The position numbers and the translations under genes were made by a program. Of a stretch of DNA of 64,000 bases, positions 22,820-34,500 are shown piece after piece. The notes under the pieces were generated by a model. The model had not been told where the DNA came from. It was given only the letters and a program-made list of their open reading frames with translations, and did no database searches. Source of the stretch: Gnetum montanum (lineage: Eukaryota > Streptophyta > Gnetopsida > Gnetales > Gnetaceae). The stretch spans positions 382,115 to 446,114 of the forward strand of contig MNCI01008068.1 of assembly GCA_015680685.1 (NCBI GenBank), read 5' to 3'. The stretch's first letter is position 1. The number at the start of each line of letters is the position of its first letter.

Positions 22820-23200
22820 TCCTATTATTTACTTGTAGATTACTAGACATAAGCCATGTAAGGCTCTTCTTGATTTTGGTTCTGATGTCAATCTCATTTT
22901 CTATGACATGTACAAGGCCTAGAAACTACCACCTCTCAGGAAGAGAAATATTTTTTTGGAATTGGTAGACTAGTCAATCATTGTTCCTTTGGGACTAGTG
23001 GAGGACATTATGACCATAGTTTGTGGGTGGTCCTATCCAGTTGATTTTTTGGTGATCAAGGTTGAAAAATACAAAGGTGACTTTCCCATCATTATGGGAA
23101 GGGTGTGGTTAAGCACTGTTGATGCATGAATGGAAATTAGGGACTTCTCCTTAAAAATATTCAAGGAAAATGAATTTGGAGGACTAGAGAGGAAGTGTGT
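22820..23200 (+). pseudogene. Retroviral-type aspartic protease ruin, element II
   Basis: The protease cuts the Gag-Pol polyprotein. The frame at 22860 reads 'KALLDFGSDVNLI': the catalytic loop is Asp-Phe-Gly-Ser where Asp-(Thr/Ser/Leu)-Gly-(Ala/Ser) is usual, so the Asp is kept. Downstream are 'VPLGLVEDIMTIV' and 'PVDFLVIKVE', and the flap-distal 'PIIMGRVWLSTVDA' near 23088 stands where Athila proteases have a GRPFL-type motif. At least three in-frame stops, otherwise one frame over ~370 bp. Confidence 0.8.
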
Positions 23201-23740
23201 TCCATGCATTGCATACAGGGATAATAGGTATAATTGCATGTAGAAAATCTAGTCTATTAAAATCACATTCATCAAAGCATGTAATCAATGTGCACATGAA
23301 ATAGATATTCAAAGGTGCCTATATGCAATAGCCACAAAAATAAGAGGGCACCTAGTGGTTGAAAACTGACTTAGGTTATAGCATACTATGCATGGAATCC
23401 ATTAAGAGCTTGACATGTGTCTATGTCAAGGGCATAGATGAACTTGAGCAAGTTCATCACAAACTCAACAATGAGCAAGACAATGATAACTGTTTGAGAG
23501 AGTTGGAAATCCTTAACAATTTTAAGTATGAGCCCCTAGACTTAAAAAACTCTACTAACTGGCATGAAGCATGCATTTTTAAACAATGGTAAGGCAGTTA
23601 TAATCAATGCAAATCTTGCTATCAAACAAAAAGACAAGCTGTTGTAGGTGGTCAACAAATGGCTAATAGCCTTTGCTTGGTCATATCCCAAACTGACTAG
23701 AATCAATCCAAGGATATGCTAGCATCACATCTACATCAAC
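23201..23740 (+). other. Protease-RT linker of element II
   Basis: Contains the open frame 23359-23592 (77 aa, acidic, 'DELEQVHHKLNNEQDN'), which lies in the expected position of the protease-RT linker. I do not recognise a domain in it. Confidence 0.45.
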
Positions 23741-24275
23741 CTAGCCATGAAGCCAAGAAGGTAGCCACAATGGTGGTTGAACCCCAAGTTAAAGTAGATC
23801 ATCAACGAGAAAATAGAACAACTCTACAAGGTAGGGTTCATCTATTCCATAGTAGATAGTGAGTGGATTAGCCCACTCATAATTTTATCAAAGAAAGGTG
23901 GTAAGTGGTGAATCTGCATTGACTTTAGACTATTGAACATGACAACATTTAAAGATCCTTTCTCATTTCTATTTTTGAACAAAGTGTTAGATAAGATTTC
24001 TTGGTATTGCTATTATAGCTCCTTGGATAGTTATAGTGGCTATAACCAAATCCAAATTACATCCAAAGATCAAGCCAAAATAATATTCATGAGTCCCTGG
24101 GGGACTTTTGCATATTGTAAGATGCCATTTGGTCTATGCAATGCCCCTACAATATTTCAATGCCTGGTGCTTAGTATTTTGTAATAGCAGATTGGTAGTG
24201 GGGTAGAAGTCTTTATGGATGACTTCTCTACCTATGGGGCAGCATTTGAGCAAGCCCTAGATTACCTAGATTAGG
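23740..24275 (+). pseudogene. Reverse transcriptase ruin lacking the thumb, element II
   Basis: One frame reads from 'NPKLK.IINEKIEQLYKVGF' through 'ICIDFRLLNMTTF' and the open frame 23933-24184 ('YSGYNQIQITSKDQAK', 'KMPFGLCNAPTIFQ') to 'VEVFMDDFSTYG' at ~24207. The polymerase Asp pair (MDD) is present. About 20 residues later the sequence jumps to 'APDWTKPFYIMMD', which belongs at the start of RNase H. The thumb and connection, some 110-130 residues, are missing. Five or so stops besides. Confidence 0.85.
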
Positions 24276-24284
24276 TACCTAGGT

Positions 24285-24700
24285 ACATTTGAGCACCAGA
24301 TTGGACTAAACCATTTTACATAATGATGGACACATCTAATTATGCCTTGGGAGTCATGTTCACACAATTGTATGATAAGAAACATCCATATTACATCCAG
24401 TATGCAAGTCTAAGCATTGTGGATGCATAGTTGAATTGCATCACAATAGAGAAATAATTAATGACAGTGGTGTCTATTCTCAAAAAGTTCAGGCACTATG
24501 TGCTTGGCTATAAGGTGTTTGTGCACACAGATCATAGTGCCATCTACTTCCTAATGAATAAGCCAACAGTGATCCCTTGTCTCATATGGTGGCTTGTGAT
24601 CTTGCAGGAATTCAATATTACAATGGTAGATTAGAAAGGGACTAAGAATGCGGTCATTGATCACCTCTCTTCGTTAAGATGGGATAACAAAGAGGAGGAG
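24285..24700 (+). pseudogene. RNase H ruin, element II
   Basis: Reads in one frame: 'FYIMMDTSNYALGVMFTQ' (first catalytic Asp), 'LNCITIEK.LMTVV' (Glu), 'KVFVHTDHSAIYFLMNK' (Asp) and 'NAVIDHLSSL' (last Asp). All four acidic positions are visible, with in-frame TAG/TAA stops between them. It follows the RT at an unnaturally short distance because the RT thumb is deleted. Confidence 0.8.
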
Positions 24701-24859
24701 AGTCCATTGTCTAATTAATTTCTAGATGAACTCCTCTTTAGAGGAGTAATAAATGACTAGGTGGCCACTAAAATAAAATGGTACAATGGCATCCTCACTT
24801 ACCTTCTCACTCAAGAGATGCCACAAGGTCTAGACTTTAGGAAGAAATAATAGTTTCTT

Positions 24860-26055
24860 CGTCAGGCAAAGTACTTCATGGAAATCAATGGATATCTTTA
24901 CAAGATGTGTGCTGATGTCCTAGTTCATTGGTGTGTCCCTAATGTGGATCAACTATGCTTTCTCCAGGATGCTCACAAAGGCCCTTGAAGAGGCCATAAT
25001 GCAAGGAGATGTACAACCATAAAAATCCTAATGATAAGATACTATTGGCCTACAATCTTTAGGGACACCCACTAGTTTGTTCGATCTTGTAAACATTGTC
25101 AAAGAGATGGTGGGATGATTGCATGAATGAAGGGTTCTCAATAGTTGATTTAACCACTAGAGCCCTTTGACATATGAGGCATAGACTTCATGGGTCCCAT
25201 CACATCTATGTCCAATAAAAAGATGTCTATCATCATAGTAGTTAACTACTGCATCAAATGGGTAGAAGTAGTAGCCGTCACTGATTGTACATCATCCATT
25301 ACTGCTAGATTTGTACAAAAAAATGTTGTAAATAAGTTTGGGGTGCCATGTGCACTAATTTCTGACAATGAAACTCATTTTACAGGTGCCACCTTTCGAA
25401 AACTTATGCAATTCTTGGGGGTCAAAAATAAATTAACAACACCCTATTACCTCCAAGCCAACAGTCAAGTAGAGGTAACTAACAAGGAGATCATAATGAT
25501 GTTAACAAGGACTATAAGCAAATATAGGAGAGACTGGAGCACAAAACTCAATGATGTCCTTTGGACCTATCACTCAACATGAAAACTTTCTATTGTCTAT
25601 TCTACCTACAAGCTAGTGTATGGAAAACTTCCAACACTTCTGATTCAATCCAAGCTTCGTACACTCTCAATAGCCTATAAACTGAACCTTGACCTAAGTC
25701 TAGCACAAAAAGAAAGATTGATCAACCTCAATGTGCTAGATGAAAACCAATTAGTGGTCCTATCTTTGAATAAAGTGCTTAAGACATTCAAGAAACAATG
25801 ACATAACCTTAGAATACAGAAAGTAAAATTTTAACTAGGAGATTAGGTTCTCTACTAGAATCCCACACATGTATCGTATAAAAAAAAATTTCAAACATTG
25901 TGGAAGGGACCTTATATAATTTATGAAACCTTTCCTTTTGGGATCATGACCATATACAAACCTGAGAGCTCAAATAAAAAGCAGTTGGTCAACATCCAAC
26001 AAGTGAAGCTTTTCCATGAGCCAAAGCAAGCCAATACAAAAAATACCTTAACAGA
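24860..26055 (+). pseudogene. Integrase ruin, element II
   Basis: Zinc-binding part near 24900-25110 ('LQDAHKGP' ... 'SCKHCQRDGG'). Catalytic core in the open frame 25190-25582: Asp in 'GIDFMGPI' just upstream, Asp in 'ISDNETHFTG' and Glu in 'SQVEVTNKEI', so the DDE triad is intact. The C-terminal part follows at 25616-25801 and 25898-26128 ('KGPYIIYETFPFGIM', 'NIQQVKLFHE'), a typical end for Athila-type integrases. Three or four stops separate the pieces but the frame is the same throughout, so almost all damage is substitution. Confidence 0.88.
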
Positions 26056-26128
26056 TGAACAACAACACTTAATTTTTCAGATCTCCTCCTTTAAACTTAG
26101 TCATGAGGGAGATGGCCATCTATTCTAA

Positions 26129-26796
26129 TCATCCATATGGCTTCTCAGTTTTTCTATTTTTTATTTTACACATTTTTATCTTTATAGTTGTTTATTTTAC
26201 GTCTTTTTGATTTTAAAAATTCTTCCTATTTTATACCATTTATTGTTTTACATCACTGTTAGTACATTTGAATCTTTCTTGAATATTTTTACATTTTCTT
26301 ATATATTTGACTTTGTTTTGTTTGAGTGTGATTTTCAAGTTTTTGCTAATAAATGTGCTTTGTGCCAACAGGACATGGTGGTGTTGTAGCTGTTACTAAT
26401 GGTGGTTTGTGATTAATGTTTTGTTTGCTAATGTCTGGTTTCTATTTTTGAATTTTTGTATAGATGGCTCAATCATGGTTTCTTTTTCATGGAATAGGTA
26501 GTGAGTCTATGACATCCACTTATTCACAGACTATGATTTTCCATGTTATCAAAATTTGAGGTCCCTTTCATTAAATCAACTTTTAATAAATTGGTGAACT
26601 TAGTAGTTTTAGGAATTGGGAAGGATTAAAAGGTTCGTACAAGGTGTGATTTTAAGGGGATTTGATACTCTTTGTAATCTTCTACTTGGGTGTTTGGGTG
26701 TTTCCATGGACTTCTTACTATTCCATATCGTCAAATAATAGAAAATTTAAAGTTACACATTATATCTACTAATCCATGGATGTGTTGAAACTACAG
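26129..26796 (+). other. Spacer between integrase and extra ORF, element II
   Basis: T-rich, no recognised gene. The stretch 26590-26720 is homologous to 1-130 of element I. An acceptor-like CTACAG stands directly before the ATG of the extra ORF at 26797, as TGTGTGCAG does before an ATG in element I, which hints that the downstream ORF is made from a spliced RNA. Confidence 0.45.
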
Positions 26797-29679
26797 ATGG
26801 CATCCAAAGGGAAGCACACACAAGAAGCAGGACTGTCCCAACCAATGGAGAAATGGCCTAGAATAGGAAGGGGCTAATATTAGGCCTAAGAAGAACCACT
26901 TGCAATCCATTCCATAGGTCCTCTTAGGGAAGAGGCAAAGGTGGAATCTATCCAATAGATTCTAGAACTTGCAGTAGAAACAGGACACTCCTATTAGGAT
27001 GATGTGCCAGCACAACTAGAAAATCTTAAGGTGACCTTAACAAAGGCTTATCTAAAGTAGATCAAATCAAGGGAGGTTCAAAAATTAGTTCTTCAAGAGT
27101 TAAAATTTTTCCCTTTCCTAGAACATGCACCAAGAGAAGTGTAGGACCAGTTGAGGGCCTCTCCCATGTGGCTAATCATCACTTCCATTGAGAAGTGGTA
27201 CATGGGAGAGACATTCCTATTTTGGAATAATAGGTAGCCCAAATCAACTATAAAAATTAAGGACATCTCAGTGTCCTACTTAATGCAAGCCATTACTATG
27301 GTGCTTGGGTTACCAGAAATGGGGAAAAACCTTATTGAGATCCCAATGTAGGGGCATCCTAATATCAAGAAAGAATGGGTGCAACGGTGTTATGGTGTTG
27401 ATTGCAAGGAGTTTGGTGTGCTCACATCAAAAGAGAGGATTCATTATAAGATTACAACCTTCCACCTTAATCCCATAGTGAGATCACCACCTTTTCTGCT
27501 TGAGCATTCACCACTATGAGTGGGAGATTCTTAGGCAACCTTCCATAGCTAATCAATCTAGAGATGGGAGAAGCAATTTAAGGAAAATGAATGTGGAAGG
27601 AAGGAACTCCCCTTTCCATGTCTCATTAGAAAACTTTGTTGAAGGGGAGGAATAGTACATTACACCAATGATATTGTCAAAACTATTTTGGTTACTACAT
27701 AGGTAGAAATGATGAAGGATAAGATACCTACAACCACTATCCAAGAAGAGGAGTAGTGACCACCACCTTCACTTGCCACTCAAACAACTATGATAGATGT
27801 TGCTACAACTACCCAATGATTGTGTGAATACAGAAAATGTCTCTTGAGTGAATAAGAGCAACAAGTAAACATGAGTGGTGGGGACCCATCCATGTATAGA
27901 TTAGCAATTAGTCACCTTAATAAGATGGCCCAAAAAATTCGCTTGATGGGTGGAGGTGGATCCATTTTCCTAGCCCAAAGAACATAGTTGCCTACAAGGT
28001 TGAATCCAAGTGCTAGAGAGGTCATAGTATCTCTTATAGAATAACAGCCATTCCCAAAAATCTTTGGAAATGCTATGACCTTTTAGATGCACTTGGAGGA
28101 GGGTGAAGGGGCAACTGTATTGGTGATGTAGCACTAGGGGTAGGAAACTACAGTAGAAGTAATCATAGATGATATTGCTGAAACTTTTAATGCACCTACA
28201 ACACCTGCACTAGACATCAGTTCACTAAACGATGCATAGACATTTGTAGGGACCATAAGTGATAGAATAAACATAGCATTGCACAAATATTTTCTTGATT
28301 GATTGGTAGGAACCAGGCAATAGCTTCTGGATGTCTTTAACCTTCCAAAAAACATTATTGCAACCTAGTCAAAGCTACCTGAGGAAAGGGGTAAGAATAT
28401 TATCTCAGAGGGGAAACTTGAAATAGTCAAAGAGTAGAATGAATGCTTGCCTATAGAAGTTGTAGAGTTAAGAGCCAAAATTGTAGACTCCACATTTCTC
28501 AACTTAGCACTAACAAGAGATGAAGCTATGCAACAGCTTCACACTAAATTGAAAGGGGTTAAGGGTGTAATGAAAACAATGGTGTTCTATTGATTCTTGG
28601 TAGAGGCTACACAACACAAGATTTAGAAGGCCTTGGATCAAACCCACAAGGAGAATGTGCAATTAACCATAGAAAATCATCATCCATGAAATGTTGATGA
28701 GCACAAGAAACAATTAACTAATTTCATCCATCAATAGTAGGAGCAATTAGCTAGGGCAAACTCAAAATTGAGGAGATTGGTTGTAAAAAATAGAAATGTT
28801 TCCATGGAGGAGGTTTGTGCCCTTCACTAGAATACTATGATTAAGGTAGCTATCTAGAAATTAGAGGCTCTCAAATTTAAGAGAGTTAAAGGTCATTATA
28901 AAGAGTAGGTTAGTCTACAAAAGGAAGTAAATGAGAAACACATCTAGTTGATGAAGTTAAAAATGAATGAAGCTTTCTAACAACTCCAAAAAGGGAAAGA
29001 ATTATGGTAACCCATCATCAATGGAATAGATTCTTATAATAAAAAAAAAATTTGCACAAAGAAGTTGTAGATTGAAGAGATGATAGAATATATGGAGCTC
29101 ACCAATCTCCATTATGCAAACCTAGCCATGTTGATTGTTGGACAACTACAGTCAAAACTGGAGAAATAGGTGGCTAGCTCATACTTGTTATATGAGGTCA
29201 AGTTCAAACATTACAATGACACTAAGTAGAAGCTTGTGGTGGCAAACGTTAAACTTGATGTTTTTAAGTCACAATTCACTAATCAACGATCAACTACTGA
29301 GAACTTGGCCAGGAGGATGAATGACTACCAGGAGCTATAGAGTGTAGTTAGGACATTTGATATCAAATGTAAATAGTTTGCTACCTAGTTTGTCAATGTG
29401 AAGGAGATGTTTTCAATAATGTCCTATCCATGGGATATCCCAATTCTAGCCCACAATGGTGATGCCATGTGGACTGTGAGTGATCCCTAGAGCAAGGAGG
29501 AGAAGATAAAGGAATTACTAGATGCCTTTTTCCTTCCACCAGAGGTTGTAGTTATAGCAAGATAGCCATAGCCACCTCAACTACCACACATGCCTGAAAT
29601 CAGTGAAGGTCCTTTAGAACCTCAGGAGCCTCGATTGTCTAGGACTATTTGACCTTCTCCACTGTCTTCACACCATTAG
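26797..29679 (+). pseudogene. Extra ORF downstream of pol, element II (env-like position)
   Basis: A single reading frame of about 960 codons runs from the ATG at 26797 to a TAG at 29677-29679 with no net frameshift at the points I checked (26797, 28324 and 29317 are all in phase). It is broken only by substitutions, mostly TAG where CAG is likely. N-terminal third: 'KDISVSYLMQAITMVLGLP', 'GHPNIKKEWVQRCYGVD' and 'SKERIHYKITTFHLNPIV', a globular region I cannot name but whose style resembles the extra proteins of plant Ty3/gypsy elements. Middle (28440-29330): Lys/Glu/Leu-rich heptad-like coiled coil. End: Pro-rich tail ('LPPEVVVIAR', 'PEISEGPLEPQEPR'). Position between pol and the 3' LTR is where Athila elements carry their env-like ORF. 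No clear signal peptide or membrane segment. Function unknown. Confidence 0.7.
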
Positions 29680-29869
29680 AGGATGTGCTATCAAATTTTT
29701 GTGTAGTCATGTAATGGTGTTCAATTTTTTATCATGAACACCAAAATTTTTGTAATTTGTTAATTTGTACACTTGGGCAGTTAGTTTTGTCAAGTCAATT
29801 TGTTTTGTTAAGAGTTAGTCAATAATCCCATACCTTTCCAATTTTGTAAGGGAACTCAAGGATGAGTTT

Positions 29870-29888
29870 TCACTTAGTTGTGGGGATA
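29870..29888 (+). promoter_or_regulatory. Polypurine tract of element II
   Basis: The sequence agttgtggggata directly precedes the 3' LTR; it corresponds to agtcatgggggta in element I with changes in the G run. Confidence 0.6.
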
Positions 29889-30819
29889 TGATGAGTGTCA
29901 AAGTGTCACATTGATGGGCCTCCATTGATGAAGCCTTGTTTACATTGTGTTGCCTTATTGATGGGGCTATGTTGACATAGTTTTTACTATGTCTATGGGG
30001 TCCCGTTGATGTAGTACTGTAGAAAAAACTATAAATACAAGCTTCCAACTATGTTTATGAAAGGAAGAAGTCATAGTAGTAGTAGAGCTCTTATAGTTTT
30101 TTCATTTGAAAGTTAGAATATTTTCCTAAGTGCCTATAGTAGGATTCATTGAGTGTATGGATCTATATTCAAGCACTATTGTACCTAAACCATACCAGTG
30201 TGTACAATAATAAATATGAGCTTCTTGATAAACCTTGTAGTATTTAGAATAGTTTAAATGTTTTATTCTTGCATTTAATGTTTTCAGTTATTTGTTCAAT
30301 GTTTCTTATTAATTAAGTTAATTAAGTGATTAAGTAAGATAAGCTAAATAGGTTAAATACATAAGTACGACCACTTCAAGTGTAAACATGTATTTGCTTG
30401 GTAATTCTAGTAGTGTTATTGCTTGGTGTGCCTAGTAGTGTAGTGCTTGCTAACCCAGTAGTCGATACATGGGTTTAGGACATGTACAGAAAGTGGGGTT
30501 GGATGCTTATGTTAGGATTAGTTAGAGACTAGTAAGTAGTTAAATTAGGTTACTTGTTAAATTATATCATCTCTCTACTCTAAGAACCAAAGAACATAAA
30601 ATATAAAATGAAAAAAAATCATGTACCTAAATTACACTAAAACCATACCCTTGAACCTCACAAGTGTAGTTGGGAAGATAACGAATGAACTTTAGGGTAA
30701 GGTTCACTTCCTAGAAGACTAGTGCATCAAAAACTATTGAGTCCATGTAATTCGACTAGATCACACGTGAACACTTTGAGATTCATATGGTTGGATGTAG
30801 GGTACCTTGCCACTCATGA
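29889..30819 (+). repeat. 3' LTR of element II
   Basis: 931 bp, TGATGAGTG...CACTCATGA; one terminal base is changed relative to the 5' LTR. TATA box at 30030-30036 and AATAAA at 30209-30214. Collinear with the 5' LTR over its whole length. Confidence 0.9.
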
Positions 30820-30824
30820 CATGC
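30820..30824. repeat. Target-site duplication of element II (right)
   Basis: CATGC, matching CATGT at 19180-19184. Confidence 0.8.
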
Positions 30825-31570
30825 TATAGCTAGATCTTAGTGATCACCCACTTTCCTTTAATTAAAATTAGTTTAGATTAGACCATCATGACATTTTTAG
30901 GGATCTTAAATATGTCTTAATATTCTAGCCAATTTGAATTTTTTGGTGTAAGATATCTTCATGCTCAACTACACTCATTATTCTCATAGCTTTACCATAA
31001 ATAGTTGAAGATTCATAAACATACTAGGCATTCATAAAACCATGAATGTGATCCACATGAATATTTTAGGTAGCATTAACATGTTTAGTAACTTCATTGA
31101 TAGCATCTTTATGACTTTCATGGAAAATGATCAGATTTGTAGCCGCACTTAAAATGCAAGGATGACTTGGAATGAAATAGCATTCCACAAAATTTGGGCA
31201 TCCTAATCATTCCTTATTGGTTACATTGAGATTTTACTTAAGATTGGAACTATGGAGACCTCAAGTTCATCAAATAATATCCTTAAGCATTATGAAAAGT
31301 TTGTATCCCTCCAAATTATAGCTTGGGATATTTCTTAAAGGTGTCTCATCATTGGATGATAGAATCTAGGATTTGCTATAATAACATACATAAATGATCC
31401 AACAATATCCATTGTAGGAATTACTGATACTAGAGTAGAAGTTATTATTTGTGTTATTTAACTAATTTATGTAGCTTCCATGTTGGATGATGGTTCTACT
31501 TGATCCTTTTTCATAGGTATGAGCTTCATCATTTTTGAGTTGATGAATTTGGATCACTCTTAATCATGTA
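30825..31570 (+). repeat. Tat LTR copy 2, right part
   Basis: Continues the alignment with copy 1 (10090-10837) exactly across the element II insertion: 'agctagatcttagtg' here, 'agttggatcttagta' there. Similarity ends near 31570. Confidence 0.65.
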
Positions 31571-34500
31571 TTCTAGTAGTCTAGCTCGCTTGCAAAGCTT
31601 TTTGATGATGCATAAAAATGGAAGTATTGGCCTACTAATTTACTTTGCAAATCTACATGGGATCTTAAAGAAAAGAAGATGACTCATATTGGATGAATAC
31701 TTTTCAGTTAGTATAGTGCTCCATTGATATCTTATTTAGGTACATAGTGGACTAGATGTGATGGATTTATATTTTGAAGTAGATCTATTCTATTGTAGAT
31801 AAGATACCATACTAGTTTTATCTCCATAAGTTCTTTCCATCCATAGGTCCTTAGTGTTATGGTCAGATTAGGTAGAGATCACAACAATTTTTATGTTAGG
31901 TAATTCTAACATTGTAGTAATAACATCCACAACATAAGACACTATAATTATTTCAATATTAACCATGACATCTTCTCACTCATTGTTGTACCCACTTTGG
32001 CATTTTTTTTGCATAATTTGGAGTCTTGGATACATTCTATAAATTCTCAACTCAGATCCATCCTCAGCAACTCAGATTTGACATCTTGCATCATATACAA
32101 TATGGTTTCTAGATCTCTATCTTTGGATTGCTAGAAATGACATCTTGCATCATTTGTAGTTTCATTTTTAGTTTATCATCTATGGTTTCCACTTTTGATG
32201 TTTGATGTTAGCTCCAGCATCGATTCCACTTCTAGCTTTTGAGTGTCTTATGTTAGATCTACTTTTGATGTACATCATCAAATTTTATCTTTTTAGCATA
32301 TTGGCTCTTTAACATTAAATATTAATTTTGCATTCAATATCTGATGTCAATCTTCACATCTACATGTAAATTCTTCTATCCATAAGCTTCTAGAACCTTC
32401 CAAAAGATTTTTTGGACCCTAATGCATTGTTCCAACATGATCTACAGTGTATTTTTAACTTATAAAAATAAGGATACTCATAAATGAAAAGGAGTGGATT
32501 TGCCATTCAAACATTTTAATTGGAATTTTCCTTCATCAAAATTTCGGATATTTTCTTAGCATTTACAACTATCTCTACTAGCCATCACATTTAATATTAT
32601 TTGTGATTGGTGATTTGAAAATCTCTTTTCAAAGACTGTGTCTTTCCATAGAATAATTGCTCTATTTTTTTATCTTTCTTTTTCCATGCTGACACAATGT
32701 ATCGTCTTCATGTTGTCCTACTGACACATGGAGAAATCACTTAGAATTAGTTTAACACATTAATATGATCCTTCCATCTACATTTTTAGCTACTATATTT
32801 GCTATTATTTCCATTAGATATGCATCAAGTGCATGTACTAAAGAAGAATTAGGTAACACAACTTCTTGTTAGATACCTTTCATCCCTCGTACATATCTTG
32901 AAACATCTTTTTGGAGTTCCTAATCTTTTGTCTTTGTTCTAATATAGGTTTTTTTTCTTTAGGCTTTTTGTTTCTTGTATGATCTAGATTTGCTATAGAT
33001 CTAATTTTTGATTCTTCACATTTTCTCTTGGTTTAACACTTTAATAGATTAGGTATATTTTTTTACTTCATATCTCATTGACAATTATTCGTATTTGCCA
33101 GCCACATGTTGCATTTAATTTCATATAAATTCATATATGATCTATGTTTATTTTCTATTGGGTATATCATGCACATGTTTTTTCTTTTGTTATTAATTTA
33201 CTAATGTTTGGTAAAAACATTTAACTTAGATTGTCAAACTTTTTCCAGGCTCTACAAGTCCCCTTTTTATTTGAGAGAAATTATTTGAAAGATTGATTTT
33301 TTTAAATCATTAGGTGGCCATAAGATTTCGTAGCTCAGTTTCATGTTAGATTGTGTTGAATTTCATTATTACAATGATTCCTACCTTCACACCATCCTCT
33401 ATTGGCTAATAGAGTTGGCAAAAATGGAGAAGCTTGTAATTGCTCTTATGTCTCTTTTGCTGAAAACTCTATGAATGATCCAATTTTAAGCTCCATGATT
33501 ACTCCATTCATGAAGGATTTATTACCAATGACCTCTATGCATACATTTGAAAGAATGATTTGTCTACTTGGTACTAGAGCAAGTGGTACTATTTCTTCTG
33601 CCTATGTAGATTTCTACTTTTGTTGGTCTTGAAGCATAGTATGATCAACTTCTTGTTTCCTTCATAGATCCTTTGCATGGGAATATTATGGTTGGTTTCA
33701 TCCTTGTCTTTGTCCTTTGTCTTTGCCACATTCTCTACATGTTCTTTTTTGCCTAGGCTATGAGGGTCCTACTACTTCAAGAATGTGTTTAGGAATCATC
33801 TATAATTACCAAAGCTAAATCATTAATATTTAATACTTTTATTATGGTCTTGATTCCTTGTTGATGTTGCATTAATCAAAACTTTTAAAAAATATAATAT
33901 TAACATTTGGTGATTATGACATGTCATTCCTTAGGCTCTAAGGTAGTTAAATCATTAAATTACTAATTTAAGTTTATTATTTTTATTAGTAATTACCTTA
34001 GTAAGCTCAAAAATAAGGGTTAGAAAATTTTTGAATTGTGATCCTAGTGTTCCCCATGAGAAAGATATCAGCTCTAGGAAATGAAGAGTTTTTGAATTGC
34101 ATGAATAAAACCTAAGGATTTAAAGCTATGACTTTTCAAAAGCTCTAGCCTTTGGAAACAACAAAAAATCCCTTCCTATTTAAAAGAAATGTGAAAAATT
34201 TCTAAGGAATATCATACACATATATACTATTTTATATATGTGAAATCATAGCTATGACATCACAAGGCCTACATCATCATAGCTATGATATCAAGGATCT
34301 TAAAAATTATATTTTTCTTTAGTTTTCCTTTAAAAGTTTGACATTTCATAGTGTTTTGAGTGCTCTACTGCTTCCTAAGGCTTGCCAAACTAGAGGATGA
34401 ATCTTTCATATGCCTAAAATGATTAGAACTAATAAAAAATTGTTGTATTAGGTAAAAAAACATGAGACTTAATAAAATTAATAAGACTCCAATAAAATGC

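Larger units (their letters stand above)
19185..30819 (+). mobile_element. Complete Athila-type LTR retrotransposon II
   Basis: An 11.6-kb element with two LTRs (952 and 931 bp), 5-bp target-site duplication, a tRNA-Asp-type primer site, gag, protease, RT, RNase H, integrase, a long extra ORF and a polypurine tract, all on the plus strand. The protease, integrase order, primer type and 3' extra ORF point to the Athila lineage of Ty3/gypsy. It sits inside Tat LTR copy 2. LTRs differ at roughly one base in eight over a 170-bp aligned stretch near the TATA box, so the insertion is old. Every coding region is broken and it cannot move on its own. Confidence 0.9.

Noticed and set aside
33402-33632. 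76-aa plus-strand open frame as a candidate gene.
   Set aside because: Length is within chance expectation for this composition and nothing supports it.
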